From positions 1-9,212 of the forward strand of contig JACDGO010000055.1 in NCBI GenBank assembly GCA_013821585.1: a stretch of 9,212 bases of DNA, in the 5' to 3' direction. Position 1 is the stretch's first letter, and each line of letters starts with the position of its first letter. The translations under genes and the position numbers were made by a program. Source of the stretch: Sphingomonadaceae bacterium. GTDB lineage: Bacteria; Pseudomonadota; Alphaproteobacteria; Sphingomonadales; Sphingomonadaceae. The notes under the pieces were generated by a model. That model worked only from the letters and a program-made list of their open reading frames with translations, was not told where the DNA came from and did not search any database. This document shows positions 1-8,643 of the stretch, piece by piece.

Positions 1-750
1 GCCATCGGCACGCGCCTGCGCGAGCGCGAAGCCCGCACGGCGGAGCAGCGCCGCCGCGTCGTCGCCGGCGATCCTCTCGGCGATGCCGACGCAGCAGCCG
101 ACGCTGACCAAATGCCCTTCGGCGAGAAAAGGCCGCTCGATCCGCTCGACGACGCGCGCCGCGAGCGCTTCGGCGCCTTCCTCGGCCATCACCGCGAACT
201 CGGCGCCGCCGATCCGACCGACAATCGCACCGGCGGGCGCGAGCGCCGCGAGCCTTTGCCCGGCGGCAACGAGCAGCGCGTCGCCCGTCGCGCGCCCGAA
301 CGCGGTGTTGACCGCCTGAAAGCGCGTCACCGCGACCAGCAACAGCGAACCGGACCCGTCGCTTGCAAGGCGCTTTGCGATTCGCGCGCGCGCGTCAGCG
401 GCGGCCCGCGGCAATACTGGCGTGACGCCCGCTGCTTGGCGATCCGCAAGCCGCAGAGCGCGCGCCAGATCGTCGGGAGTGAACGGCGCGACAAGGTGAT
501 GCGTCGCCCCCGCCTCGATCAGCCGGTCGATCGCCGCGCCGTCGCCGCGCGCTCCGATGACGATCAACGGCGCGCCCGCCGCCGCGGCGGCGAAGGCGAC
601 CGCCTCCACTATCTCGTCCCCGGTCGCGCCGCGCACGTCGACGACCGACGCGCCGCGTCCCGCTGACGCGAGCGTCTTCGTCAGCGCAGCCCGGTGCCGG
701 AACGACAGCAGCGATCGCTCCACCCGCTCGTGATCGCGCCGTTTCGTCAA
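1..750 (-). CDS. Degenerate receiver-like/GGDEF domain signalling protein, partial (C-terminus beyond window)
   Basis: The minus frame is open from 750 to the left edge (250 codons, no stop). Residues ~34-100 resemble a receiver fold: a hydrophobic strand with LIVIGARGD (61-69) and a final LVAPFTPDDLARAL (85-98). The usual Lys of the K-P pair is Ala87, so phosphorylation signalling is doubtful. Residues ~130-250 match a GGDEF domain: FQAVNTAFG (143-151), GDALL (155-159), then GRIGGAEF (177-184) in place of GGDEF. The first metal-binding Asp is also replaced (VAVTRF, Ala139). Diguanylate cyclase activity is therefore unlikely, though GTP binding may remain (Asn147 and Asp156 kept). Such domains often precede an EAL phosphodiesterase domain; any such domain would lie outside this window. 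I chose the TTG start at 750 because AAAGGGGG precedes it by 5 bases; GTG at 771 and TTG at 804 are in-frame alternatives. It diverges from moaA. The domain call is confident, the start is not. Confidence 0.8.
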   Translation of the reverse strand, partial: MTKRRDHERVERSLLSFRHRAALTKTLASAGRGASVVDVRGATGDEIVEAVAFAAAAAGAPLIVIGARGDGAAIDRLIEAGATHHLVAPFTPDDLARALRLADRQAAGVTPVLPRAAADARARIAKRLASDGSGSLLLVAVTRFQAVNTAFGRATGDALLVAAGQRLAALAPAGAIVGRIGGAEFAVMAEEGAEALAARVVERIERPFLAEGHLVSVGCCVGIAERIAGDDAAALLRRAGFALAQARADG

Positions 751-755
751 CCCCG

Positions 756-763
756 CCCCCTTT
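756..763 (-). promoter_or_regulatory. Ribosome binding site for the TTG start of the GGDEF-like gene
   Basis: On the minus strand the bases read AAAGGGGG, followed by 5 bases (CGGGG) and then TTG at 750-748. This is the only strong purine-rich Shine-Dalgarno-like stretch before any of the in-frame start candidates (TTG 804, GTG 771, TTG 750), and it decides the start I chose. Confidence 0.5.
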
Positions 764-833
764 CGCGTCACGCTAACCGCGTTGGCGGCGAGCGCAATCG
801 ACAATCGCCGCGCTTCGTCGTAGCGGATCGCGC

Positions 834-1832
834 ATGGACGCCGCCCTGCCAGCGCCCGCCCTCACCGACGGCTTCGGCCGGTCGATCGACTATGTCCGCC
901 TGTCGCTGACCGACCGCTGTGATCTCCGCTGCCGCTATTGCATGGCGGAGGACATGGTCTTCCTGCCGCGCGCCGAAATCCTGAGTCTGGAAGAGATCGC
1001 CGAGCTCGCTCGCCGCTTCGTCGCGCGCGGGGTCAAGCGCATCCGCCTCACCGGCGGCGAGCCGCTCGCGCGGCGCGGCGCGCTCCAGGTCGCGCGCGAG
1101 ATCGGGGCTATGATCGGCCGCGGTCTCGACGAAGTGACGCTGACCACCAACGGTACGCGCCTCGTCGAATTCGCGGACGCGCTCCACGATGCGGGCATCC
1201 GCCGCATCAACGTCAGCCTCGACACGCGTGACCCCGGCAAGTTTCGCTTCATCACGCGCCACGGCGACGTCGCCCGCGTCCTTGCCGGCATTACCGCCGC
1301 CAAGAACGCCGGTCTCGCGGTCAAGATCAACATGGTGGCGCTCAAGGGTTTCAACGACGACGAGATCGCGCCGATGCTCGGCTGGTGCGGCGAACAGGGC
1401 TTTGGCCTGTCGCTGATCGAGACGATGCCCCTCGGCGAGGTCGACGACGACCGCACCGACCGTTTCCTACCGCTGACCGAGGTCAGGGAGCGCCTCGAGG
1501 CGCGCTACACCCTTGTCCCGAGCGCGCGCCGCACCGGCGGCCCCGCGCGCTATTGGGAGGTTCTCGAGCTCGGCGCGACGCTGGGCCTCATCTCGCCGCT
1601 CAGCCACAATTTCTGCGAGAGCTGTAACCGCATTCGCGTCTCTGCGTCGGGCCAGCTCTACATGTGCCTCGGCCACGACGACCGGATCGACCTGCGCGCC
1701 GCCCTGCGCTCGGACGATCGGGCGTTGCTGGACGCGGCGATCGACCGCGCGCTGCGCATCAAGCCCGCGCGCCACGCGTTCGACATCGCGACCCCCGCCA
1801 CCGTCCGCCACATGAGCGCGACCGGCGGATGA
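834..1832 (+). CDS. moaA: GTP 3',8-cyclase MoaA (radical SAM, molybdenum cofactor synthesis)
   Basis: This cytosolic enzyme catalyses the first step of molybdenum cofactor synthesis: radical rearrangement of GTP to 3',8-cyclo-GTP, which MoaC then converts to cyclic pyranopterin monophosphate. The 332-residue length is normal for MoaA. The radical-SAM cluster motif CxxxCxxC is at Cys29, Cys33 and Cys36, and the SAM-binding TGGEP at 73-77. The second, substrate-side 4Fe-4S cluster has the expected three cysteines at 261, 264 and 278 (FCESCNRIR, then YMC), with the family's 3 and 14 spacing. The protein ends in the Gly-Gly tail (SATGG) needed for activity in the family. ATG at 834 has only a weak ribosome site, but it places the conserved FGR...YVRLSLTDRC block at the usual distance. 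The stop overlaps the start of nadK. No other mo- genes are in the window, so the rest of the pathway must be elsewhere. Confidence 0.97.
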   Translation: MDAALPAPALTDGFGRSIDYVRLSLTDRCDLRCRYCMAEDMVFLPRAEILSLEEIAELARRFVARGVKRIRLTGGEPLARRGALQVAREIGAMIGRGLDEVTLTTNGTRLVEFADALHDAGIRRINVSLDTRDPGKFRFITRHGDVARVLAGITAAKNAGLAVKINMVALKGFNDDEIAPMLGWCGEQGFGLSLIETMPLGEVDDDRTDRFLPLTEVRERLEARYTLVPSARRTGGPARYWEVLELGATLGLISPLSHNFCESCNRIRVSASGQLYMCLGHDDRIDLRAALRSDDRALLDAAIDRALRIKPARHAFDIATPATVRHMSATGG

Positions 1833-2605
1833 CGCCCGAGCCGAAACGGGCGCTGCTCGTCTCGCCGACCGAAGCCGCGCGCGACGCCGCCGACGAGCTG
1901 ACCTCGCGCCGCGGCTGGGTCGATATGAGTGAAGCCGACATGGTCGTCGCGCTCGGCGGCGACGGCTTCATGCTCCAGGTTCTCCACAACATGCTCGAGG
2001 TGCGGCGCGTGCTCCCGGTGTTCGGCATGAACCTCGGCACCGTCGGGTTTCTGATGAACGAATGGCGGACGAAGAAGCTCGACGAGCGCATCGAGACGGC
2101 CAAGTCGTTCAGCGTCACGCCGCTCAAAATGGATGCCGAGACGATCGATGGCGAGCGCGTCACCCTCCCCGCAATCAACGAGGTCTCGCTGCTGCGCGAA
2201 ACGCGCCAGACCGCGCGGCTCGAAGTGACGGTTAACGATCGTGTCGTCATTCCCGAACTCGTCTGCGACGGCGTGCTCGTCGCGACACCCGCGGGCTCGA
2301 CCGCCTATAATCTGTCCGCGCAGGGGCCGATCCTCCCGCTCGGCTCCGCGCTCCTCGCGCTGACGCCGATCAGCGCGTTTCGCCCGCGGCGCTGGCGCGG
2401 CGCGATCCTGCCCGACAGCGCGGTGGTTCGCTTCAAGGTTCTCGACGCGGTCAAGCGCCCGGTCTCCGCCGTCGCCGACCAGCGCGAAGTCCGCGACGTC
2501 GCGACGATTACCGTCTCGATCGACCGCTCGGTGACGCTTACGCTCATGTTCGACCCGGAGCACGCGCTCGACGACCGCATCGCGATGGAGCAGTTCGCGG
2601 TCTAG
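1829..2605 (+). CDS. nadK: NAD kinase
   Basis: This enzyme phosphorylates NAD to NADP using ATP (or polyphosphate in some bacteria) in the cytosol, setting the NADP pool. The product is 258 residues, typical of the short alphaproteobacterial form. The signature GGDG is at 43-46 with catalytic Asp45, followed by GMNLGTVGFLMNE (66-78). The NE motif is at 117-118 (INEVSLLRE). The nucleotide-binding loop TPAGSTAYNLSAQGP is at 153-167, and SAFRPRRWRGAILP (182-195) and RPVSAVAD (210-217) complete the C-terminal beta domain. The start ATG at 1829 overlaps the moaA stop as ATGA, so translation is probably coupled to moaA. The open frame extends upstream inside moaA, but the residues there do not resemble a NAD kinase N-terminus. 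The stop TAG shares CTAG with the stop of the convergent DoxX gene. Confidence 0.96.
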   Translation: MTPEPKRALLVSPTEAARDAADELTSRRGWVDMSEADMVVALGGDGFMLQVLHNMLEVRRVLPVFGMNLGTVGFLMNEWRTKKLDERIETAKSFSVTPLKMDAETIDGERVTLPAINEVSLLRETRQTARLEVTVNDRVVIPELVCDGVLVATPAGSTAYNLSAQGPILPLGSALLALTPISAFRPRRWRGAILPDSAVVRFKVLDAVKRPVSAVADQREVRDVATITVSIDRSVTLTLMFDPEHALDDRIAMEQFAV

Positions 2606-3027
2606 GGTCCGAAATCCGCGACCGGGCGCCGGCGCCGGACCAACAGCCGGTCGAGCGCCATCGGCCCCGACCCGCCCAGGACCAGCGCGGCGAGCGCCGC
2701 GAGGTAGAGAAGATCCGTTTCATACCCCGGCTGTCCGAATTGGGCGCCGGCCGTCGCCACCGACTGCAATTTGATCGAGCTGAAGCCGTTGGGCACGTGA
2801 ACGGTGAAGATGGCCACGACAAGGACGATCGCCATCGGAATGCTCGCGAGCGGAATGAACGCCCCGACAAGTACCGCAAGGCCCCCGAAGAGTTCGACGA
2901 GAATCGTCGCCCATGCGAGCAACGAAGGCGCGGGCATGCCGAGGGCGTGCAGGATGTTCGTGAACGACTCCGGACCGCGCGCGAGCTTTGCATAGCCATG
3001 CGCCATGAAACCGCAGCCGGCGATCAA
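2602..3027 (-). CDS. DoxX family membrane protein, 5' end apparently frameshifted
   Basis: This is a small integral membrane protein of the DoxX family. The exact role is unknown; relatives have been linked to redox or sulfur metabolism. The readable frame gives 141 residues from a TTG at 3027: GFMAHGYAKLARGPESF (TM1 end), a long hydrophobic stretch from SLLAWATILVELFGG to VAIFTVHVP (two helices), and a last helix LLYLAALAALVLGG, ending in an Arg-rich tail. This frame has a stop at 3069-3067 and no ATG or GTG before the first helix, so TM1 would be cut. Upstream in another frame, an ATG at 3100 starts MDTLIARCSHLM. Dropping one C at 3064/3063 joins that to RRFDRAGAIPLRLIAG and restores a full family-like N-terminus. 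The gene may therefore be a pseudogene, or carry a sequencing error, or start at TTG/CTG near 3027-3033. It is convergent with nadK, with a 4-base overlap of stops. Confidence 0.8.
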   Translation of the reverse strand: MIAGCGFMAHGYAKLARGPESFTNILHALGMPAPSLLAWATILVELFGGLAVLVGAFIPLASIPMAIVLVVAIFTVHVPNGFSSIKLQSVATAGAQFGQPGYETDLLYLAALAALVLGGSGPMALDRLLVRRRRPVADFGP

Positions 3028-3169
3028 TCGCAGCGGGATGGCACCAGCCCTGTCGAAGCGACGGCATCAGGTGGGAACAGCGGGCGATCAGCGTATCCAT
3101 AGGGTGCTACGCTTCGCAAGGCGGCTCGGTTGCATGAGTGCCAAGCGTCCCGCGGCGGATCGCCCTCAC

Positions 3170-3196
3170 TTGCAAAGCCGCCGAGCCCGCTATAGG
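3170..3196 (+). promoter_or_regulatory. Putative sigma-70 type promoter of tRNA-Asn
   Basis: TTGCAA at 3170-3175 (or CTTGCA at 3169-3174) and TATAGG at 3191-3196 are separated by 15-16 bases. They end 18 bases before the mature tRNA. This leaves a short leader of about 10 bases, as expected for a tRNA promoter in GC-rich alphaproteobacteria. The spacer is slightly short of 17. Confidence 0.5.
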
Positions 3197-3214
3197 CGCG
3201 CGCTTCGCGATTGT

Positions 3215-3289
3215 TCCCCGGTAGCTCAGCGGTAGAGCGTTCGACTGTTAATCGAATGGTCGCCTGTTCGAATCAGGCCCGGGGAGCCA
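3215..3289 (+). tRNA. tRNA-Asn (GTT)
   Basis: A complete 75-base cloverleaf can be folded by eye. The acceptor stem TCCCCGG (3215-3221) pairs fully with CCGGGGA (3279-3285). The D stem is GCTC/GAGC. The anticodon stem TTCGA/TCGAA (3240-3244/3252-3256) encloses loop CTGTTAA with anticodon GTT at 3247-3249. The T stem GCCTG/CAGGC encloses TTCGAAT. The discriminator base is G (3286) and the 3' CCA is encoded (3287-3289). It stands alone between the DoxX gene and the convergent phasin-like gene. All stems are perfectly paired, so it looks functional. The 3' half of a tRNA is a common integration site, but I see no attachment-site repeat or integrase here. Confidence 0.98.
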
Positions 3290-3364
3290 CCGCGCAGCGC
3301 GCGATGATTAGTGAAGCGCAACCACAGACGCGCAAGCGCGGCCGGCGCGCGAAGTCGCGACCGA

Positions 3365-3385
3365 CGACGTGGCTTTGCCACGTCG
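3365..3385 (+). terminator. Perfect hairpin, possible terminator between tRNA-Asn and the phasin-like gene
   Basis: CGACGTGGC (3365-3373) and GCCACGTCG (3377-3385) form a perfect 9-bp GC-rich stem with a TTT loop. It lies between two convergent transcription units, 75 bases after the tRNA and 13 bases after the stop of the minus-strand gene, so it could stop transcription from both sides. Neither strand has a T run after the stem, so it is not a classical intrinsic terminator. The rest of 3290-3364 shows no gene. Confidence 0.5.
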
Positions 3386-3398
3386 CCGCTAGCTAAGC

Positions 3399-3827
3399 TT
3401 ACGTCCGCTTCAGCCGCCGCGCGTTGGCGGTCGCGGCGCGGTGGACGGGGGCGAGCGCCTTGGCGCCCGAGCGTCCCGTGCGCGTCATCATCGCCGAGGA
3501 GCGCGACGCCATCGCCATCCAGTCGCGGAGCGAGACGCCGCGCCCGTTCATCGCGAGCGTCATCATCTGGCTCCAGTTCGCCATCGCCTGCGTCTGCAAC
3601 GCCCAGAAATCGGCGGCGAGCGACGCGCCCGCCTGCGAGAAGGCCGCGACCTTCTCGGGCAGCATCCGGTTCAGTTCGCGATAGTCGCCATTGAGCGGAT
3701 CGCGCGCGGCGTCCATCATGGCGCGCGAGCGGCTGTCGATCACCGCGCCCGAAGCGTGCATCGTCTCGGTCAGGCGCATGCCGGTGCGCCACATGCCGAG
3801 CCAGAAATCATAGGGGTTCGCTGTCAT
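3399..3827 (-). CDS. Small phasin-like protein, methionine-rich
   Basis: The product is 142 residues, with no signal peptide and no membrane segment. The N-terminus (MTANPYDFWLGMWRTGMRLTE) and the central amphipathic helical stretch (about 55-115) resemble small phasin-like proteins, which coat polyhydroxyalkanoate granules in other bacteria. This is a resemblance by length, helix character and composition, not a diagnostic motif. Methionine is unusually abundant (15 of 142), with five tryptophans. The C-terminus is basic (ANARRLKRT) and could contact DNA or acidic surfaces, as some phasins do. The ATG at 3827 was preferred to the open frame reaching 3962, because the upstream extension runs into the permease gene and lacks a family-like sequence. 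It lies 37 bases downstream of the TauE/SafE gene on the same strand and may be cotranscribed. No pha synthesis genes are in the window, so the function is tentative. Confidence 0.78.
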   Translation of the reverse strand: MTANPYDFWLGMWRTGMRLTETMHASGAVIDSRSRAMMDAARDPLNGDYRELNRMLPEKVAAFSQAGASLAADFWALQTQAMANWSQMMTLAMNGRGVSLRDWMAMASRSSAMMTRTGRSGAKALAPVHRAATANARRLKRT

Positions 3828-3864
3828 ACGGACGGGCGTGAGCGCGCGGCGCGGCGAAGTCCAG

Positions 3865-4605
3865 CTAAATGCTGCGCCACAGCAATTGCGCGGCGACATA
3901 GAGGATGAGGAGCGCGGTCGCGCGCCGCACCGCGACGGGCGGCAAAAGCTTGATGCCCGCATGGCTGCCGATCTGCCCGCCGATCAGCACCGCCGCGAAC
4001 AGCGGCCACCAGTCGAGCAGGCGAGCTGCGCCGCCGGTGCCGAGCTTGGCGAACTGGCCGATCAGCCCGGCGATCGAGTTGACGAGGATGAACAGCGACG
4101 CCGTCGCCGCGATCTCGCGCGCGCGGCCCCAGCGCGTCAGGTGCAGGATCGGCGCGAGAAAAATGCCGCCGCCGATCCCGACCACGCCCGACAGATAGCC
4201 GACCGCGCCGCCAATCGCGGCGTCGCTCGGCCGCCCTGCGCGCACCCGTGACGTCTCAGCGCGCTCGCGCTGGAACAGCAGCAGGAGTCCGGCGACGAGC
4301 AGGCTCGCGCCCAGAAGCGCGAGGAAATGCGCCTCCTTGATCGGCGTCAGCCCGCCGAGTAGCGCGAGCGGCGCCGACACTGTGACCAGCGGCAGCACGC
4401 GCCGCCACGGGATCAGTCCGGCGCGCGCGAAGCGGATCGTCCCGCCGGTCGCGACGATCGCGTTGCACAACAGCGAGAGCGGCGGCAGCAGCCGGTAGTC
4501 GACCTTCCACAACCACAGCAGCGCGGTATACGTCGATCCGCCGGCGAACCCGACGCTCGCATAGAGCGCCGCGGTGAGGAGAAAGCCGAGCGCCAGAAGG
4601 AACAT
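3865..4605 (-). CDS. TauE/SafE family membrane permease (sulfite/organic anion export type)
   Basis: The product is a polytopic inner-membrane protein of 246 residues with about seven hydrophobic helices. TauE/SafE family members are proposed to export sulfite, sulfoacetate or related organic anions, but the substrate cannot be told from sequence. The family's two-fold repeat is visible. The first half has VGFAGGSTYTALLWLW (18-33), and the second has the glycine signature SGVVGIGGGIFLAPIL (139-154). A short charged loop between the halves (FQRERAETSRVRAGRPSD, 111-128) is probably cytoplasmic. LIGGQIGSHAGIKLLPP (207-223) is the typical final loop and helix. The length is normal for the family. 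The ATG at 4605 lies 8 bases after the secA stop with no strong ribosome site, which suggests translational coupling to secA. The phasin-like gene follows 37 bases downstream. Confidence 0.92.
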   Translation of the reverse strand: MFLLALGFLLTAALYASVGFAGGSTYTALLWLWKVDYRLLPPLSLLCNAIVATGGTIRFARAGLIPWRRVLPLVTVSAPLALLGGLTPIKEAHFLALLGASLLVAGLLLLFQRERAETSRVRAGRPSDAAIGGAVGYLSGVVGIGGGIFLAPILHLTRWGRAREIAATASLFILVNSIAGLIGQFAKLGTGGAARLLDWWPLFAAVLIGGQIGSHAGIKLLPPVAVRRATALLILYVAAQLLWRSI

Positions 4606-4613
4606 GCTCTAGC

Positions 4614-7346
<2,733 letters not shown>

Positions 7347-7353
7347 GGGGAAT

Positions 7354-7357
7354 TCCT
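7354..7357 (-). promoter_or_regulatory. Ribosome binding site of secA
   Basis: The minus strand reads AGGA followed by 7 bases (ATTCCCC) and the secA ATG at 7346. The spacing is ideal and supports this start. I could not identify a convincing secA promoter in the 101 bases between the upstream stop (7448) and this start. Confidence 0.6.
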
Positions 7358-7447
7358 GTATCTATTGGGTGCGCGGACCATCGGTGTGCCGGGGCGCGCG
7401 ACATGAATGACAAATGGGACCTGCGAGCGCCGGATCAACCAAGTCCG

Positions 7448-7708
7448 CTACTCGCGGCGGCGCTCCGCATAGAGCGGCAGCACCGGCGTGACCGCGAAAG
7501 CGGGCGCGACCGCCATCGGCGCGACCATCGCAAGCGTCGGCATCGGCTGGACGACGCGAAGCGCGGCGGGGCGCGGGCTGGCGACGGCGCTTTCCTGAGC
7601 CATATTCGCCGCGACCATCTGGTGCAGCCCAACCTCGGGCGCGCGCACGCCGGAGATCGCGCCGGTCAGCGCGCTCAGCATAGCGGAGAGGATGAGGAGC
7701 AGTTCCAA
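7448..7708 (-). CDS. Small membrane-anchored protein of unknown function
   Basis: I do not recognise a named family. From a TTG at 7708 the product is 86 residues. It has one N-terminal hydrophobic helix (LLLILSAMLSALTGAISG, 3-20), then an Ala/Pro/Val/Met-rich tail (about 40-79: RPAALRVVQPMPTLAMVAP and similar), ending in a basic AERRRE. The helix could be a membrane anchor or an uncleaved signal; no AxA cleavage site is clear. The frame is open upstream to 7807 with other starts, but that extension is Arg-rich, overlaps the divergent upstream region and looks non-coding. There is no strong ribosome site before the TTG, so the start is uncertain. It precedes secA on the same strand, with 101 bases between, and diverges from the TonB-family gene. 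The helix-plus-tail pattern and clean codon use make it a likely real gene, but with moderate confidence. Confidence 0.6.
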   Translation of the reverse strand: MELLLILSAMLSALTGAISGVRAPEVGLHQMVAANMAQESAVASPRPAALRVVQPMPTLAMVAPMAVAPAFAVTPVLPLYAERRRE

Positions 7709-7854
7709 CGTCGGCGAAACCCGTGATGCGTGCTGGCCTCGGCGCTTACGGACAATCGCTTTACGCGTCCACCCCCGCCCCCGCGGCAAGCAACGGTTCA
7801 GCCGCACGGTGGTTTAGAGTTCGCTCGATCTTCGCAAAGGCTCCGATCGCGATC
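7709..7854. other. Divergent intergenic region between the small membrane protein and the TonB-family gene
   Basis: These 146 bases separate two outward-facing genes and should hold promoters for both. I could not identify confident -35/-10 pairs on either strand. A plus frame stays open from GTG 7723 into the TonB-family gene, but its residues are low-complexity (YASTPAPAASNGSAAR) and do not look like a family N-terminus. Confidence 0.4.
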
Positions 7855-8601
7855 ATGATGCTTGCCCGGCCCCGAACCGACGACCGGATCAAGGGCGCGA
7901 TCGGCACGGCGCTCGTTCAGGGCGTGCTCGGCTATGCGTTCATCGCCGGGCTGGGCGTTCAAGTCCCCGTCGCGATGCGCGAGGAGCTCAAGCTCTTCGA
8001 CATCGCTCCGAAACCCCCGCCCCCGCGCGCGAGGATCACGCCGCCCCGCATCAGCAGCAAGAAACCGCAGGGCGCGGCGTCGCCGCCCAACCTGAAGGCG
8101 AAGGCGAGCGACATCGTCGCGCCGCCGCCGATCGTCCCTCCGATCGTCCCGCCGCCGATTTTCGCCACATCGACGCCGGGCCTGGGCGCCAACGCCTTCG
8201 CGGGCGCGTCGACCGTTCGCGGCCCGGGGACGGGGAGCGGCGGTCAAGGCACGGGAACCGGCAGCGGCGACAATGGCGACGGAGTCGGCGGCGGCGACGA
8301 AACCCCGCCGCTCCAGATCAAGGGACGCTTGAAGGATTCGGACTATCCGCACGCAGCCGGCGACTTGGGGGTCGGCGGCACTGTCTCGGTGCGCTTCACG
8401 GTCACGACCGACGGCCGCGCGACCGAATGCCGCGTCACGCGATCGAGCGGAAGCGCCGTCCTCGACGAAACCACCTGCCGTCTGATCGAGCAGCGCTTCC
8501 GCTACGAACCGTCGCACGATACGCAGGGACACGCGGTCGAGTCGGAACTGGTGGAGGATCACACCTGGGTGGTCCACGACGAGCCGCCGAGCCGGGATTA
8601 G
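7855..8601 (+). CDS. TonB family protein (energy transducer-like)
   Basis: TonB-family proteins span the inner membrane and periplasm and pass proton-motive energy from ExbB/ExbD to outer-membrane receptors. This 248-residue protein has the expected order: a short cytoplasmic head, one membrane helix (about 16-36, GTALVQGVLGYAFIAGLG), and a Pro-rich periplasmic spacer (52-102, PKPPPPRAR and a PPIVPPIVPPP repeat). A Gly-rich linker follows (123-147, GTGSGGQGTGTGSG), and then a TonB C-terminal domain from about 160 to 240 (DSDYPHAA, GGTVSVRFTVTTDGR, LDETTCRLIEQRFRYEP). Two cysteines in that domain (192, 208) could form a disulfide. The classical SxxxH of E. coli TonB's membrane helix is absent, and no exbB/exbD genes are adjacent, so it may serve another purpose in the envelope. 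Start ATG 7855, or ATG 7858 directly after; no ideal ribosome site (AAAGG is 14 bases upstream). argJ follows after 42 bases. Confidence 0.9.
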   Translation: MMLARPRTDDRIKGAIGTALVQGVLGYAFIAGLGVQVPVAMREELKLFDIAPKPPPPRARITPPRISSKKPQGAASPPNLKAKASDIVAPPPIVPPIVPPPIFATSTPGLGANAFAGASTVRGPGTGSGGQGTGTGSGDNGDGVGGGDETPPLQIKGRLKDSDYPHAAGDLGVGGTVSVRFTVTTDGRATECRVTRSSGSAVLDETTCRLIEQRFRYEPSHDTQGHAVESELVEDHTWVVHDEPPSRD

Positions 8602-8643
8602 GCCGACTGCGCGCCCGATATTGTCTACCCCGGTGCTTCATCT

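Noticed and set aside
112..666. Plus-strand open frame opposite the GGDEF-like gene
   Set aside because: Arg-rich low-complexity product, whereas the minus strand gives a coherent receiver/GGDEF sequence.
1658..2563. Minus-strand open frame (301 codons) opposite moaA and nadK
   Set aside because: Arg/His/Asp-rich translation without any recognisable motif. Both opposite genes are complete and certain.
2606..2641. Inverted repeat GGTCCG...CGGACC with an inner GC-rich palindrome after nadK
   Set aside because: The arms are only 6 bases with a 24-base loop, there is no T run, and it lies within the DoxX Arg-rich coding tail. It is not convincing as a terminator.
3215..3289. tRNA-Asn as an integration site of a mobile element
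   Set aside because: There is no repeat of the tRNA 3' end, no integrase gene and no change of composition in the neighbouring sequence.
3226..3792. Minus-strand open frame crossing tRNA-Asn and the phasin-like gene
   Set aside because: It overlaps a complete tRNA and the better-supported phasin-like frame, and its product is Arg/Asp/Ala-rich shadow sequence.
7359..7364. TAGATA on the minus strand as a -10 box for secA
   Set aside because: Transcription would begin inside the ribosome binding site, and no -35 lies at the right distance.
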